Shown in pieces: positions 25,717 through 33,774 of a stretch of 42,490 nt of DNA (positions are counted from its first letter, which is position 1; the number at the start of each line of letters is the position of its first letter). The translations under genes and the position numbers were made by a program. The DNA comes from an uncultured Muribaculaceae bacterium (GTDB lineage: Bacteria > Bacteroidota > Bacteroidia > Bacteroidales > Muribaculaceae). The DNA lies in NCBI GenBank assembly GCA_910579995.1, contig CAJTWH010000023.1:1-42490 (forward strand), read 5' to 3'. Below the pieces are notes generated by a model. It had not been told where the DNA came from and searched no databases. It saw nothing but the letters and a program-made list of their open reading frames with translations.

Positions 25717-27729
25717 TTATTTCAGCGGGTGATACTCGCGGCTGTAGCGGAGCATTTGGGCGGGGTATTCCTCGGTGTAGTCGATGGTTACGTCGGTGAT
25801 GTTGCCCTCGGCGTCGCGCACGGCTTTGTATACGGGGTTGACAAAGCCTTTGTAGGGAGCGATGTTGAGTTTGGCATAGCGGTCGAGTACCTGCTGATGG
25901 AGAGCGGGGTCTACTTTCACACCGTAGGTCTCAACGAGCTCGGCAGCGGCGGCATAGTCACCGGTAGAGCGTATGCGCTGAATCTCGGCGAGGAGTTCAC
26001 CGAAGAGGCCGCGCAGGGCTTCGTAGTCGTTGATCCGGATGAAAGTCTTGCCGTCGCGCTCGATGAGCTCGATCACGTTGTTTGCTTTGCCGTGCTCGTA
26101 GGCCCACTCGGCGATGATCTTGCGGTTGCGCATGTGGGCTTCTTCTACATCCTTGCCCGGCTCAATGCGCATGAGCTGTGTCATCATGCCGTTGAGGATA
26201 TATTTGTAATATTCAGCCTTGTAAGCTTCGGGGTTGTCGAGCAGGCCGATTTCGAGCAGTTTGGGGTCGGCGAGGTAGTAGAGGGCGAAGAGGTCGGCGC
26301 GGGCTTCCTCGATGGTGGAGCCGTGGGCCTTGAGAGCGTCTTCAACACCCGGCATGAGTTTGCCCGAGCCGTGGCCGAGGCACTCGTGGAGGTCGGTGTG
26401 GAGGTTGTCGGTGATGAAGAGATATTGGTCGAGGAGGTCGCGTGTGGGCTGGTCAATCACAAATTCTTCATTGAAGCCGTTGCCGTGGCTGGCGGCGTCG
26501 TAGGCTTGGGTGATGTTTTCGAGAGTCACCGATTTAGAGCCGTGGGCAGCGCGTATCCAGTTGGCGTTGGGCAGGTTGATACCGATAGGAGTGGCAGGAT
26601 AAGAGTCGCCGGCGAGGATGGCGGCGGTGATAACCTTGGCCGACACGCCTTTCACCTTGTCTTTCTTGAATTTGCTGTCGACGGGCGAATTGTCTTCAAA
26701 CCACTGGGCGTTGCTTGATAGAATCTCTGTGCGCTCGCTGGCCTCGTTGTTCTTGAAGTTGACGATAGATTCCCACGAGCCGGTCATGCCGAGGGGGTCG
26801 CCGTAAGTCTCGATGAAGCCGTTGATGAAGTCAACCTGCGAGGCGGTGTCCTCGGCCCATTCGATAGAGTAGCGGTCGAAAGTGGCGAGGTCGCCGGTGG
26901 TGTAGAAGTCGATGAGCGAGCGGATCACGGTGCGCTGGGCGTCGTTTTCGGCATAGTTGGCGGCGCTGTCGAGATTGGCTACGATGTGCTCGATGGCGTT
27001 GCTGTAGAGGCCACCGAGGCGATAGGGCTCTTCTACGATCTTGCCGTCGGCTTTGCGCAGACGGGTGTTAAGGCCGTAGGAAATCGGTGTCGCGTCGTCG
27101 GGCTTGCGGATAGAGTTGTAGTAAGCCTCTACCTCAGCTTGTGTGAGGCCTTTTTCATAGAAGTTGCCGGCAGAAGTGGCGATGAGGTCTTCGCCCTGAG
27201 CCTGATTTACGCGCTTGGCGTCGACAGCGGGGTTGAAGATTATCTCAGCGAGCTCTTCGGCATTTGCAGGGGCTGTGCCTTGGGGTAGCTTGGCGAGTTG
27301 GTCGGCGAGGAAATCGCGGCTGAACTCGGGTGTGAACTTGTCGGTGGAGTAATGGTGGTGTATGCCGTTGCCAAACCATACCTGTTTGAGATATTTCTCG
27401 AAAGCGAGGTACTGCGGGTCGTTTTTATCACCGTCGTAATTGGTGTATATGGCCTCGAGCATGTCGCGGATGGGCAGGTTCTGCGCATAGTTCTGGTCCC
27501 AGAGGATGTCGCGGCCCCAAAGGGCGGCTTCCTGCAGGTAATATACGAGTATCTTCTGATTGAGAGTCAGATTCTCGAAATCGGGCACCTTGTAGCGGAG
27601 CACCTCGATGTCGGCAAAGCGGTCTACCGTGTAGTCAAAGTCGTCGGCGGGAGCTTTCTCTGCCGTACGGCTGCACGACGGTGCCATCATGAGCGTTGTC
27701 ATTGCTGCTGCGATAAGAAGTTGTTTCAT
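25717..27729 (-). CDS. M49-family dipeptidyl peptidase III, lipoprotein
   Basis: A 670-residue zinc peptidase that would remove dipeptides from the N-terminus of short peptides. The lipoprotein signal is MKQLLIAAAMTTLMMAPSCS with Cys19, so the protein sits on the outer or inner membrane. The zinc motif HECLGH (about residues 448-453) is the M49 HExxGH form, followed by GSGKLMPG; a downstream EEARADLFALYY segment supplies the further zinc ligand Glu. Length matches bacterial DPP III proteins. It lies 31 bp after the radical SAM gene in the same direction and probably shares its transcript. Both genes are closed by the terminator at 25667. The family call is firm; a joint role for the two is inference. 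Confidence 0.92.
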   Translation of the reverse strand: MKQLLIAAAMTTLMMAPSCSRTAEKAPADDFDYTVDRFADIEVLRYKVPDFENLTLNQKILVYYLQEAALWGRDILWDQNYAQNLPIRDMLEAIYTNYDGDKNDPQYLAFEKYLKQVWFGNGIHHHYSTDKFTPEFSRDFLADQLAKLPQGTAPANAEELAEIIFNPAVDAKRVNQAQGEDLIATSAGNFYEKGLTQAEVEAYYNSIRKPDDATPISYGLNTRLRKADGKIVEEPYRLGGLYSNAIEHIVANLDSAANYAENDAQRTVIRSLIDFYTTGDLATFDRYSIEWAEDTASQVDFINGFIETYGDPLGMTGSWESIVNFKNNEASERTEILSSNAQWFEDNSPVDSKFKKDKVKGVSAKVITAAILAGDSYPATPIGINLPNANWIRAAHGSKSVTLENITQAYDAASHGNGFNEEFVIDQPTRDLLDQYLFITDNLHTDLHECLGHGSGKLMPGVEDALKAHGSTIEEARADLFALYYLADPKLLEIGLLDNPEAYKAEYYKYILNGMMTQLMRIEPGKDVEEAHMRNRKIIAEWAYEHGKANNVIELIERDGKTFIRINDYEALRGLFGELLAEIQRIRSTGDYAAAAELVETYGVKVDPALHQQVLDRYAKLNIAPYKGFVNPVYKAVRDAEGNITDVTIDYTEEYPAQMLRYSREYHPLK

Positions 27730-27760
27730 CGGTTTATTATAATTTGAATTGTTTTCAGAT

Positions 27761-28591
27761 TCAGTCGTCTACCCACTCGGCCTTGTCGCGCTTCGAGGGG
27801 CCGTAATCGGTGACAGTAGGGTTGGGCTTGCAATAGCCGCAGAAAGGCACGGGGCGGTCGCGCAGGCGTTTTATCTGGCGTATGCCGCGGATATCGGCCA
27901 CATTGAACCAGTCGCCCGGCAGGTGCTCGAAGCGGGTGGCATGAGCCTTGTTGAGATGGCCTATGCAAGCACTTATGGAGCAAGGATAAACCTTGTCGCC
28001 TACAACCGATATGCACCCGCGGTTGAAGCACTTGAAGTGCGACAGCCGAGCCGGCTGCGACTTGGCCGGGTCGAGGGCGAAGCGCAGGAAAGCACCCTCC
28101 TCGCCGCGGTCGCCGAAAACCTTGTAGTCTACGCCCCGACGGTTGCACTCGGCCTCGGCGGCATCGTAGTCGAATTTCACCGGATAGCGTGTGATTGCGA
28201 GGGTGACGGCATTGTCACGTGCCGATTGCCAGAATTCATCGCTCATGCGCGGTATCAGCAGACCGTTGGTAAAGAGCATAATGCGTGTATTCGGGAAATG
28301 ACGCCGCATAATAGCCATAGCCTCCGGGAGCTCGGGGTAGAGCAGAGTCTCGCCGCCGATAAGATATACATATTCAATATCTTTGCCTACAGCCTTGCCG
28401 AGCATTGCAGCATTGCGCTCAAGTTGGTCGAGAGGCTCGAACACCTTGGCAGCCAAGGGGCTATAGTGCGTGCAACCCTTGCAATTGAGGTTGCAATAGT
28501 CGCTGAGAATAAACTCCAGCCGCAACGGCTCGCGGCGATGAGCCAAGGCCGTATTGACAAAATTGCTGATTTTTTTGAAAATTCTGTTCAT
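27761..28591 (-). CDS. Radical SAM protein with SPASM-like end
   Basis: A 276-residue enzyme. The radical SAM cluster motif is Cys33, Cys37 and Cys40 in SDYCNLNCKGCTHYSPL, followed by GGETLLYPEL, the glycine-rich SAM-binding strand. The C-terminal part has several Cys (FKCFNRGCISVVGDKVYPCSISAC and VPFCGYCKPN), suggesting an auxiliary iron-sulfur cluster as in SPASM/Twitch proteins. The start ATG at 28591 (MNRIFKKI) is chosen because the frame upstream, to 29002, is translated repeat. A promoter box ends at 28599, so the mRNA would be nearly leaderless. Relatives occur in capsule, peptide-maturation and hypothetical loci; the substrate is unknown. No precursor peptide gene is seen nearby. Confidence 0.85.
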   Translation of the reverse strand: MNRIFKKISNFVNTALAHRREPLRLEFILSDYCNLNCKGCTHYSPLAAKVFEPLDQLERNAAMLGKAVGKDIEYVYLIGGETLLYPELPEAMAIMRRHFPNTRIMLFTNGLLIPRMSDEFWQSARDNAVTLAITRYPVKFDYDAAEAECNRRGVDYKVFGDRGEEGAFLRFALDPAKSQPARLSHFKCFNRGCISVVGDKVYPCSISACIGHLNKAHATRFEHLPGDWFNVADIRGIRQIKRLRDRPVPFCGYCKPNPTVTDYGPSKRDKAEWVDD

Positions 28592-28598
28592 TATCCTG

Positions 28599-28630
28599 CA
28601 AAAATACGAATAAGCGAGCGCAATGCCAAA
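28599..28630 (-). promoter_or_regulatory. Promoter next to the radical SAM gene
   Basis: TTTG (28627-28630), 20 nt, TATTTTTG (28599-28606) on the minus strand. Transcription would start about 28592-28595, at or just before the ATG at 28591, giving an almost leaderless message. The two further copies upstream may add transcription starts 75 and 150 bp earlier. Confidence 0.75.
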
Positions 28631-28780
28631 TTTATTTGAGCCTTGCCGAGCGAGAGTATTTAAGGCCCCCGGCCAAAAATACGAATAAGCGAGCGCAATG
28701 CCAAATTTATTTGAGCCTTGCCGAGCGGGAGTATTTAAGGCCCCCGGCCAAAAATACGAATAAGCGAGCGCAATGCCAAA
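28599..28780 (-). repeat. 75-bp tandem repeat, each unit with a full promoter
   Basis: Two full units (28599-28673 and 28674-28748) and a third partial one (28749-28780) repeat with a period of exactly 75 bp. Each contains, on the minus strand, TTTG, 20 nt, TATTTTTG: boxes at 28627-28630/28599-28606, 28702-28705/28674-28681 and 28777-28780/28749-28756. The inner 50 bp match 175-230. The units also share a GC-rich part (GGCCGGGGGCCTTAAATACT). Confidence 0.85.
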
Positions 28781-28810
28781 TAAATTTTGCATACATTGCC
28801 GTTTCCTGAG

Positions 28811-28845
28811 TTTTCGTTGTGGGCGCGGGCGGAGCCCGTGCGGGG
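28811..28845 (-). repeat. Second copy of the hairpin plus ACAACGAAAA motif
   Basis: Minus-strand reading gives a GC-rich hairpin (CACGGGC/GCCCGCG type stem) followed by CCACAACGAAAA. It matches 98-128 over about 30 bp, with a paired change in the stem. It lies upstream of the promoter array as the other copy lies upstream of its promoter. Confidence 0.5.
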
Positions 28846-28867
28846 AACATTCGGCGAAGCTCGGTTG

Positions 28868-28881
28868 TTTCAATATTGAAA
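28868..28881 (+). promoter_or_regulatory. Perfect 14-bp palindrome before the NADH dehydrogenase
   Basis: TTTCAATATTGAAA, centred 21 bp before the start codon, next to TACGTTTC at 28881-28888, which resembles a -7 box with one mismatch. A dimeric repressor or activator could bind here. No match to a known regulator is claimed. Confidence 0.4.
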
Positions 28882-28895
28882 TACGTTTCATCATC

Positions 28896-30176
28896 ATGAC
28901 CAAAAAGCAACTCATCATAATAGGCGGCGGCTTTGCCGGGCTCAATCTTGCCAAGCATGTCGACAAATCGATGTGGGATGTCACCATCATCGACCGCAAC
29001 AACTATCACTCTTTTCCGCCACTCTTCTATCAGGTGGCGTCGTCGGGTCTTGAGCCGGCGAGTATATGCTTTCCTCTGCGGCGCGAGCTCAACGGGCGGC
29101 GCTACAAAGGAGCTGAATATCATATCGGCAATGTGCGGTCTATCGACACCGCCGCGCGCACAGTAAGCACCCAATTTGAGACTCTTCCCTACGACGCCAT
29201 AGTCATAGCCGCCGGCACTACCAACAATTTCTTCGGAATCCCCGACCTCGAAAAGCATGTCTACACTCTCAAGAGCACGCCCGAGGCCATACGCTGCCGC
29301 AATGAGGTGCTCGACCGCCTTGAACGCGCAGCCCTTTGCTCAGATCCGGCGCGCCGCCGCTCGCTGCTCACCTTTGTCGTGGTGGGCGGGGGCCCTGCAG
29401 GCGTCGAGATTGCCGGGGCTCTGGGAGAGATGAAGCGCTATATCATCAAACGCGAGTATCACTCGATAAATCCTGACGAGGTGAGAGTGATAATAGTGGA
29501 AGGCACCGACGCTCTCCTCCGGGCAATGGGGCCGAAATCGAGCGCCGACGCCCGCAAAGGGCTCGAGCAACTGTGCGTAGAAGTGCAGCTCAACAAGACC
29601 ATGAAGGGCTACTCCGACCGTGTCCTTACTTTTTCCGACGGCAGCACTATAGAGACCGACACCGTGATATGGACCGCAGGTGTCACCGGCGAGACGATAG
29701 AACTGAAAGGCACGGATGTCGCTCCGGGGCATGGCCGGCGTTGGGTTGTCGATGAATATAGCCGCGTGGTTGGGCTCGATGGTGTCTACGCCATCGGCGA
29801 TATCGCTCTGATGGAAACATCCGACTATCCTCACGGTCATCCTCAGGTGGCGCAGGTAGCACTGCAGCAAGGCCGTAACCTTGCCAAGAATCTTAGCCGT
29901 CCCGACCGCGCTCCCAAGCCGTTCAGATACCGCGACAAGGGCACGATGGCGACCATAGGCCGCGACCGCGCCGTGGTTGATATGGGTAAAATGCACGTGT
30001 CAGGCCGTATGGCATGGTGGATGTGGCTGGTTGTCCATCTAATGTCGATCCTCGGCATGAGAAACCGTACTGTAGTATTTATCAACTGGATATGGAATTA
30101 CTGGACCTTCTCAACAGGCCTTCGCCTGCTTGTGAGGCCGCAGCGCTATCCTATCCGCAATTATTGGAACGAATGA
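28896..30176 (+). CDS. ndh: Type II NADH dehydrogenase (FAD-dependent)
   Basis: A 426-residue flavoprotein that passes electrons from NADH to the quinone pool without pumping protons. The FAD-binding fold begins IIIGGGFAGLNLAKHV at residue 8; the NADH fold is TFVVVGGGPAGVEIAGALGEM. Both have the GxGxxG pattern. The second FAD motif is DGVYAIGDIALM. The C-terminus has two hydrophobic amphipathic segments (MAWWMWLVVHLMSILGM and VVFINWIWNYWTFSTGLRLL) for membrane attachment. The start at 28896 (MTKKQL) is preferred over 28773, whose extra 41 residues do not look like protein. Its stop overlaps the next start (ATGA). The class is firm; which quinone is used is not visible. Confidence 0.9.
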   Translation: MTKKQLIIIGGGFAGLNLAKHVDKSMWDVTIIDRNNYHSFPPLFYQVASSGLEPASICFPLRRELNGRRYKGAEYHIGNVRSIDTAARTVSTQFETLPYDAIVIAAGTTNNFFGIPDLEKHVYTLKSTPEAIRCRNEVLDRLERAALCSDPARRRSLLTFVVVGGGPAGVEIAGALGEMKRYIIKREYHSINPDEVRVIIVEGTDALLRAMGPKSSADARKGLEQLCVEVQLNKTMKGYSDRVLTFSDGSTIETDTVIWTAGVTGETIELKGTDVAPGHGRRWVVDEYSRVVGLDGVYAIGDIALMETSDYPHGHPQVAQVALQQGRNLAKNLSRPDRAPKPFRYRDKGTMATIGRDRAVVDMGKMHVSGRMAWWMWLVVHLMSILGMRNRTVVFINWIWNYWTFSTGLRLLVRPQRYPIRNYWNE

Positions 30177-31195
30177 CACCACGCGAACAATTCAACAGTG
30201 TATATCTGTCGGCACACCGCAATAATGCCCACAGCAAATGGCTTGCCGACGCGGCCGAGATACCTGAATCGGCAATACAGGTCAATCTCGACGGACAGGG
30301 CAAGCCTGTGGCCGCTCTGCTGGCTCTTCCGGTAAAATTTGCCTATCAGCAAGGATTGCTCGACGCGTCGGTGATGAAATATGTTACCACACGCCCCGAA
30401 GCACGTGCCCGGGGAGCCGCGACCCATCTTGTCGCGACTACTCTCGAGGCGGCGCGAAGCAGGGGGGAGGCCCTCTGCGTAATTGTTCCGCCACGGAGAC
30501 ATCTGTTTTTCTTCTACGACCGTTTTTCCTTTGCCACGGTATTGTATGTCGATGAGCTCAGATATACATCCATGCACCGTTTTGAGGGAGGGGAGGGCGA
30601 TTTGGTAGAGCCGAGCGGTGAGATTCTGCGCGGTCTACAGCTCCGGTATGGCTGCGGGCCGGTATTCTCAGATGAGGATTTCGAGCGTATGCGCGACGAG
30701 TTCTCCACGCTCCCGAATCCTCACATCCTTGCAGCTGCCGCCGGCGATGAGCGGGGCATACTCTTTGCCACGGAGGTGGATAACAACGTGCATGTGCGCA
30801 TGCTTTTGGCCGATAACGAACAGCTCCGGCTCACCATGCTCCATGAATTGCGCCGTCTCGAACCGCAGAAGACATTCGTTGTCGACACCCCTCCGCTCTC
30901 CGGCGACCGTAATTATCTCCGGAGCAGGGGAATGGTGCGTATCGTAAATCCCAAACCGATGTTCGACGCCATGGCGGCACGGCACCCCGGTCTGAAGTAT
31001 GTATTCCGTATCACCGACGGGCTGTTGCCTGAAAACAACGGCTGTTACCGCATTGCCGACGGCCGCTGCGAGCGCCTTGACTCTGTGGCCGAGCGCCCCG
31101 ATCTGGATGTGAATATAGCCACGCTCGCGTCGATATTGTTCAGCAGCAGTAAGATGGGCGAGATTTTCAATCTCCCGACGCGCCGCCCGATGTGA
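30173..31195 (+). CDS. GNAT acetyltransferase with SCP2-like tail (Eis-like)
   Basis: A 340-residue protein. The start at 30173 (MTPREQFN) overlaps the NADH dehydrogenase stop by 4 bp; an ATG at 30092 or 30014 would overlap much more and is less likely. An N-terminal GNAT domain holds the acetyl-CoA motif region MKYVTTRPEARARGAATHLV. A second GNAT-like part follows, and the C-terminal region (FRITDGLLPENNGCYRIADG...DLDVNIATLASILFSS) resembles the SCP2-like end of Eis-family proteins. Such enzymes acetylate small amines or protein lysines; the substrate is unknown. The 3' end overlaps the convergent uvrC gene by 29 bp, with no terminator seen. Confidence 0.8.
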   Translation: MTPREQFNSVYLSAHRNNAHSKWLADAAEIPESAIQVNLDGQGKPVAALLALPVKFAYQQGLLDASVMKYVTTRPEARARGAATHLVATTLEAARSRGEALCVIVPPRRHLFFFYDRFSFATVLYVDELRYTSMHRFEGGEGDLVEPSGEILRGLQLRYGCGPVFSDEDFERMRDEFSTLPNPHILAAAAGDERGILFATEVDNNVHVRMLLADNEQLRLTMLHELRRLEPQKTFVVDTPPLSGDRNYLRSRGMVRIVNPKPMFDAMAARHPGLKYVFRITDGLLPENNGCYRIADGRCERLDSVAERPDLDVNIATLASILFSSSKMGEIFNLPTRRPM

Positions 31196-32990
31196 GGGCT
31201 TCTGCAATTATGGCGGCTTTAGCCGGGCCTACAATTGCGGCGATATCTTCACGCGAGGCCTCGCGGAGTCGCTTTACGCTCTTGAAATGAGTGAGAAGGG
31301 CCTCGGCAGTCTTGGGACCTGTGCCTTTTATGCCGTCGAGCTCGCCCACGAGGGCACTCTTGCTGCGGCGGTTGCGGTGGTGGGTGATACCGAAGCGGTG
31401 AGCCTCGTCGCGCAAGTGCTGCACCACGCGCAGAGTCTCGCTGTTCTTGTCGATATACAGCGGCACGCTGTCGCCGGGGAAGTAAATCTCCTCCAGTCGC
31501 TTTGCTATGCCGACAACGGCTATGGTACCTCGCAAGCCCATCTCTTCAAGAGCTTCTACAGCACTGCTTAGCTGACCTTTGCCGCCGTCGACAACGATGA
31601 GCTGAGGCAGCTCCTGCCCCTCTTCCATCAATCGGGTGTAGCGGCGTGTGAGCACTTCTTTCATAGAGGCGAAGTCGTCGGGACCCTCTACCGTGCGGAT
31701 ATTGAAATGGCGGTAGTCTTTCTTTGCCGGGCGCCCGTTGCGGAACACCACGCACGACGCCACCGGATTCGTTCCCTGTATGTTGGAGTTGTCAAAGCAC
31801 TCGATATGCCTCGGAAGCTCGCTCAGGCGGAAGTCGGCTTTGATACGTTCGAGCAGCTTGTCGGTACGTTCTTCGGGGTTGTGGCGTTCGAGATGTTTTA
31901 GGTCGTCGATACGGTTCTGGCGTGCATTGCGCTCGCTCACTTCGAGAAGCTTGGCCTTGTCGCCGCGGCGCGGTATTGTGAATGTGATACCGGTGAGTTC
32001 GACCTCAGGGGCTTCGGCCACGATAATCTCATCATATTCAACTCCAAGGCTGAGGCGTATCTCTTCCATGGCATAGCCGAGAATCTGGGCTCTCGACTCT
32101 TCGAGGCTACGCTTGTAGCGCAGAGTGACGCTGCGAACGACAGCACCCCGGCGAACGTGCATATAGTTGACATAGACGTCGTTGCTGCCGTCGTCATCGA
32201 AGCCGAATACATCGATGTCGCCGATTGTCTGGCTCACAATCACGCTCTTCGAGCGGTAATTTTCGAGCAATTTATAGCTTTGCTTGAGCTCTTGGGCTTC
32301 CTCGAAGCGAAGCTCAGTGCATAGCCGCTCCATCTCGCCGCGCAGATATGTCATGAGTTCCTGAGTCTCGCCGCGGAGAATCTGGCGCACACGGTCGATA
32401 TATGTGTTGTAGGTCTTGCTGTCGATTTCACCGGTGCAGCAGCCGCGGCAGCGCTTGATATGATATTGGAGGCAGCGGCGCCCCTTACCCTTGGCCAAGT
32501 AGTCGGGTGTGATGGGTATGCGGCATGTGCGGATAGGGTAGAGCTCGGCTATGAGGTCAAGCACTGTGCGTGCCACGGCCGTGTTGGTATAAGGGCCATA
32601 GTATTTCGAACCGTCGCGCACGTGTTGGCGGGTGAGGAACACGCGCGGATATAGCTCGTTGGTGACAACTATCCAAGGGTATGACTTGTCGTCTTTAAGA
32701 AGTACATTATAGCGGGGCTTGTACTCCTTGATCATGGAGTTTTCCAGATTGAGGGCGTCCTGCTCGGTAGGCACCACGATATACTTCATGTCGGCGATAT
32801 TGCGCACAAGCAGGTTTGTTCGCAGCACGTCGTGGGTGCGGTTGAAATACGACGACACCCGTCGCTTCAGATTCTTGGCCTTGCCAACGTATATCACCGT
32901 ACCCTCCTTGTCGTAGTACATATACACGCCGGGAGTGTCGGGAAGAATGGCTATTTTTTCCTGAAGCTCTATACTCTTCTGATGTTTCAT
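31167..32990 (-). CDS. uvrC: Excinuclease ABC subunit C
   Basis: A 607-residue DNA repair nuclease that makes both cuts around a lesion in complex with UvrB. The GIY-YIG domain is near the N-terminus (DTPGVYMYYDKEGTVIYVGK), with the Cys cluster (CLQYHIKRCRGCC), the UVR helix pair (CTELRFEEAQELKQSYKLL), the RNase H-like 5'-cut domain (IECFDNSNIQGTNPVASCVV, LIVVDGGKGQLSS) and the C-terminal helix-hairpin-helix pair (LDGIKGTGPKTAEALLTHF). The start overlaps the stop of the small gene before it (ATGA), so the order zeta kinase, small protein, uvrC is translationally linked. The identification is firm; the link to the kinase is discussed in the findings. Confidence 0.95.
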   Translation of the reverse strand: MKHQKSIELQEKIAILPDTPGVYMYYDKEGTVIYVGKAKNLKRRVSSYFNRTHDVLRTNLLVRNIADMKYIVVPTEQDALNLENSMIKEYKPRYNVLLKDDKSYPWIVVTNELYPRVFLTRQHVRDGSKYYGPYTNTAVARTVLDLIAELYPIRTCRIPITPDYLAKGKGRRCLQYHIKRCRGCCTGEIDSKTYNTYIDRVRQILRGETQELMTYLRGEMERLCTELRFEEAQELKQSYKLLENYRSKSVIVSQTIGDIDVFGFDDDGSNDVYVNYMHVRRGAVVRSVTLRYKRSLEESRAQILGYAMEEIRLSLGVEYDEIIVAEAPEVELTGITFTIPRRGDKAKLLEVSERNARQNRIDDLKHLERHNPEERTDKLLERIKADFRLSELPRHIECFDNSNIQGTNPVASCVVFRNGRPAKKDYRHFNIRTVEGPDDFASMKEVLTRRYTRLMEEGQELPQLIVVDGGKGQLSSAVEALEEMGLRGTIAVVGIAKRLEEIYFPGDSVPLYIDKNSETLRVVQHLRDEAHRFGITHHRNRRSKSALVGELDGIKGTGPKTAEALLTHFKSVKRLREASREDIAAIVGPAKAAIIAEALTSGGASGD

Positions 32991-33184
32991 ACTTTATGCA
33001 ATTCCTTCCGACGGCAGAAGTCGTCGAGCGCATGGGCGGCACTGCGCATAACAGGAGTGCCGTCGGGCGCGACGACAATCACAGGCCAACCCTTGGAAGC
33101 CTTCTCGCGCAGCGTACGCTCTATGGCGATATCAAGGCCGGTCCTCAGCTGCGAGAGCCGTTTTTCCATCTCGGTTGCGGTCAT
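32987..33184 (-). CDS. 65-residue protein between zeta kinase and uvrC
   Basis: A 65-residue protein (start 33184 or, if MEKRLSQL, 33169). It overlaps the zeta-type kinase gene by 53 bp (or 38 bp) and uvrC by 4 bp. The sequence is a charged helix (MEKRLSQLRTGLDIAIERTLREKASKG), then a strand pair (WPVIVVAPDGTPVMRSA), then a basic helix. No family is recognised. It is the natural candidate for an antitoxin or partner of the kinase because of the tight overlap, but in known epsilon-zeta systems the antitoxin comes first, so the order is unusual. Confidence 0.6.
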   Translation of the reverse strand: MTATEMEKRLSQLRTGLDIAIERTLREKASKGWPVIVVAPDGTPVMRSAAHALDDFCRRKELHKV

Positions 33185-33749
33185 AGGTTGCTTTTATTTG
33201 CGAATATGTAGTTTCATTTTCTATCTTCAACGTCGACGCCACGATCTCGTAGAGCCCTTGCGAATTGTCGACAATGGTCCAGAAATCTACTATGGGCATG
33301 AAAACGTCGAAAAGGTTTGCCAGGCCGGCGGCATAGCGGCGCTCGATGATATGGTCGGGGATATCATGTCCGCCCTCGGCTACGCGCCGTGCCACGCGCA
33401 CCTTGGCTGCCTGCGGACTTGCCAGCCACACGAACAGGAGCTCGACGGTATATCCGGCCTTGTGGGCCGCCTTGATGAGCTGTGCGTAGGAGCGGGTGGC
33501 AAGAGTTGTCTCTATGGCAAAGGTGGCCCGTGCGGCCATGAGTATGGCCACGCGGGCGAGCATTATGCGCCCTGCGGTGAAGGCGACGCTCGCCGGGTCG
33601 AAAGGAGAGAGGCCGTGGGCTATCTCGTCGGCATTGACAAACTGATGGCACCCCAGCATTTCGGGGAGCAGGGTCATGGCGGCGGTAGTCTTGCCGGCGC
33701 CGTTGCAGCCGGCGATGATGAAGAGTTTGGGTGAGGTTTCCTTTTCCAT
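33132..33749 (-). CDS. Zeta-toxin-like P-loop kinase
   Basis: A 205-residue kinase of the zeta/AAA_33 type. The P-loop is FIIAGCNGAGKTT near residue 10, followed by NADEIAHGLSPFDP (the residues that bind the acceptor sugar in zeta toxins), and FAIETTLATRSYAQ, matching the conserved ETTL element. Zeta toxins phosphorylate UDP-N-acetylglucosamine and so block peptidoglycan synthesis; many homologues in Bacteroidetes are not proven toxins. The start at 33749 (MEKETSPKL) is preferred over 33818, whose extra 23 residues do not fit. A -7-like box lies at 33775. It overlaps the small gene downstream by 53 bp. Confidence 0.8.
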   Translation of the reverse strand: MEKETSPKLFIIAGCNGAGKTTAAMTLLPEMLGCHQFVNADEIAHGLSPFDPASVAFTAGRIMLARVAILMAARATFAIETTLATRSYAQLIKAAHKAGYTVELLFVWLASPQAAKVRVARRVAEGGHDIPDHIIERRYAAGLANLFDVFMPIVDFWTIVDNSQGLYEIVASTLKIENETTYSQIKATYDRNRDGKTALAAEDRP

Positions 33750-33774
33750 AGAGGGGGAGGCATGTTGGTGTCTA

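Noticed and set aside
28599..28780. CRISPR-like array
   Set aside because: Repeat units are 75 bp long without variable spacers and contain promoter boxes; no cas genes are in the window.
28592..29002. N-terminal extension of the radical SAM frame
   Set aside because: The extra 137 residues repeat themselves because they translate the 75-bp promoter repeat; the real start is at 28591 just below a promoter.
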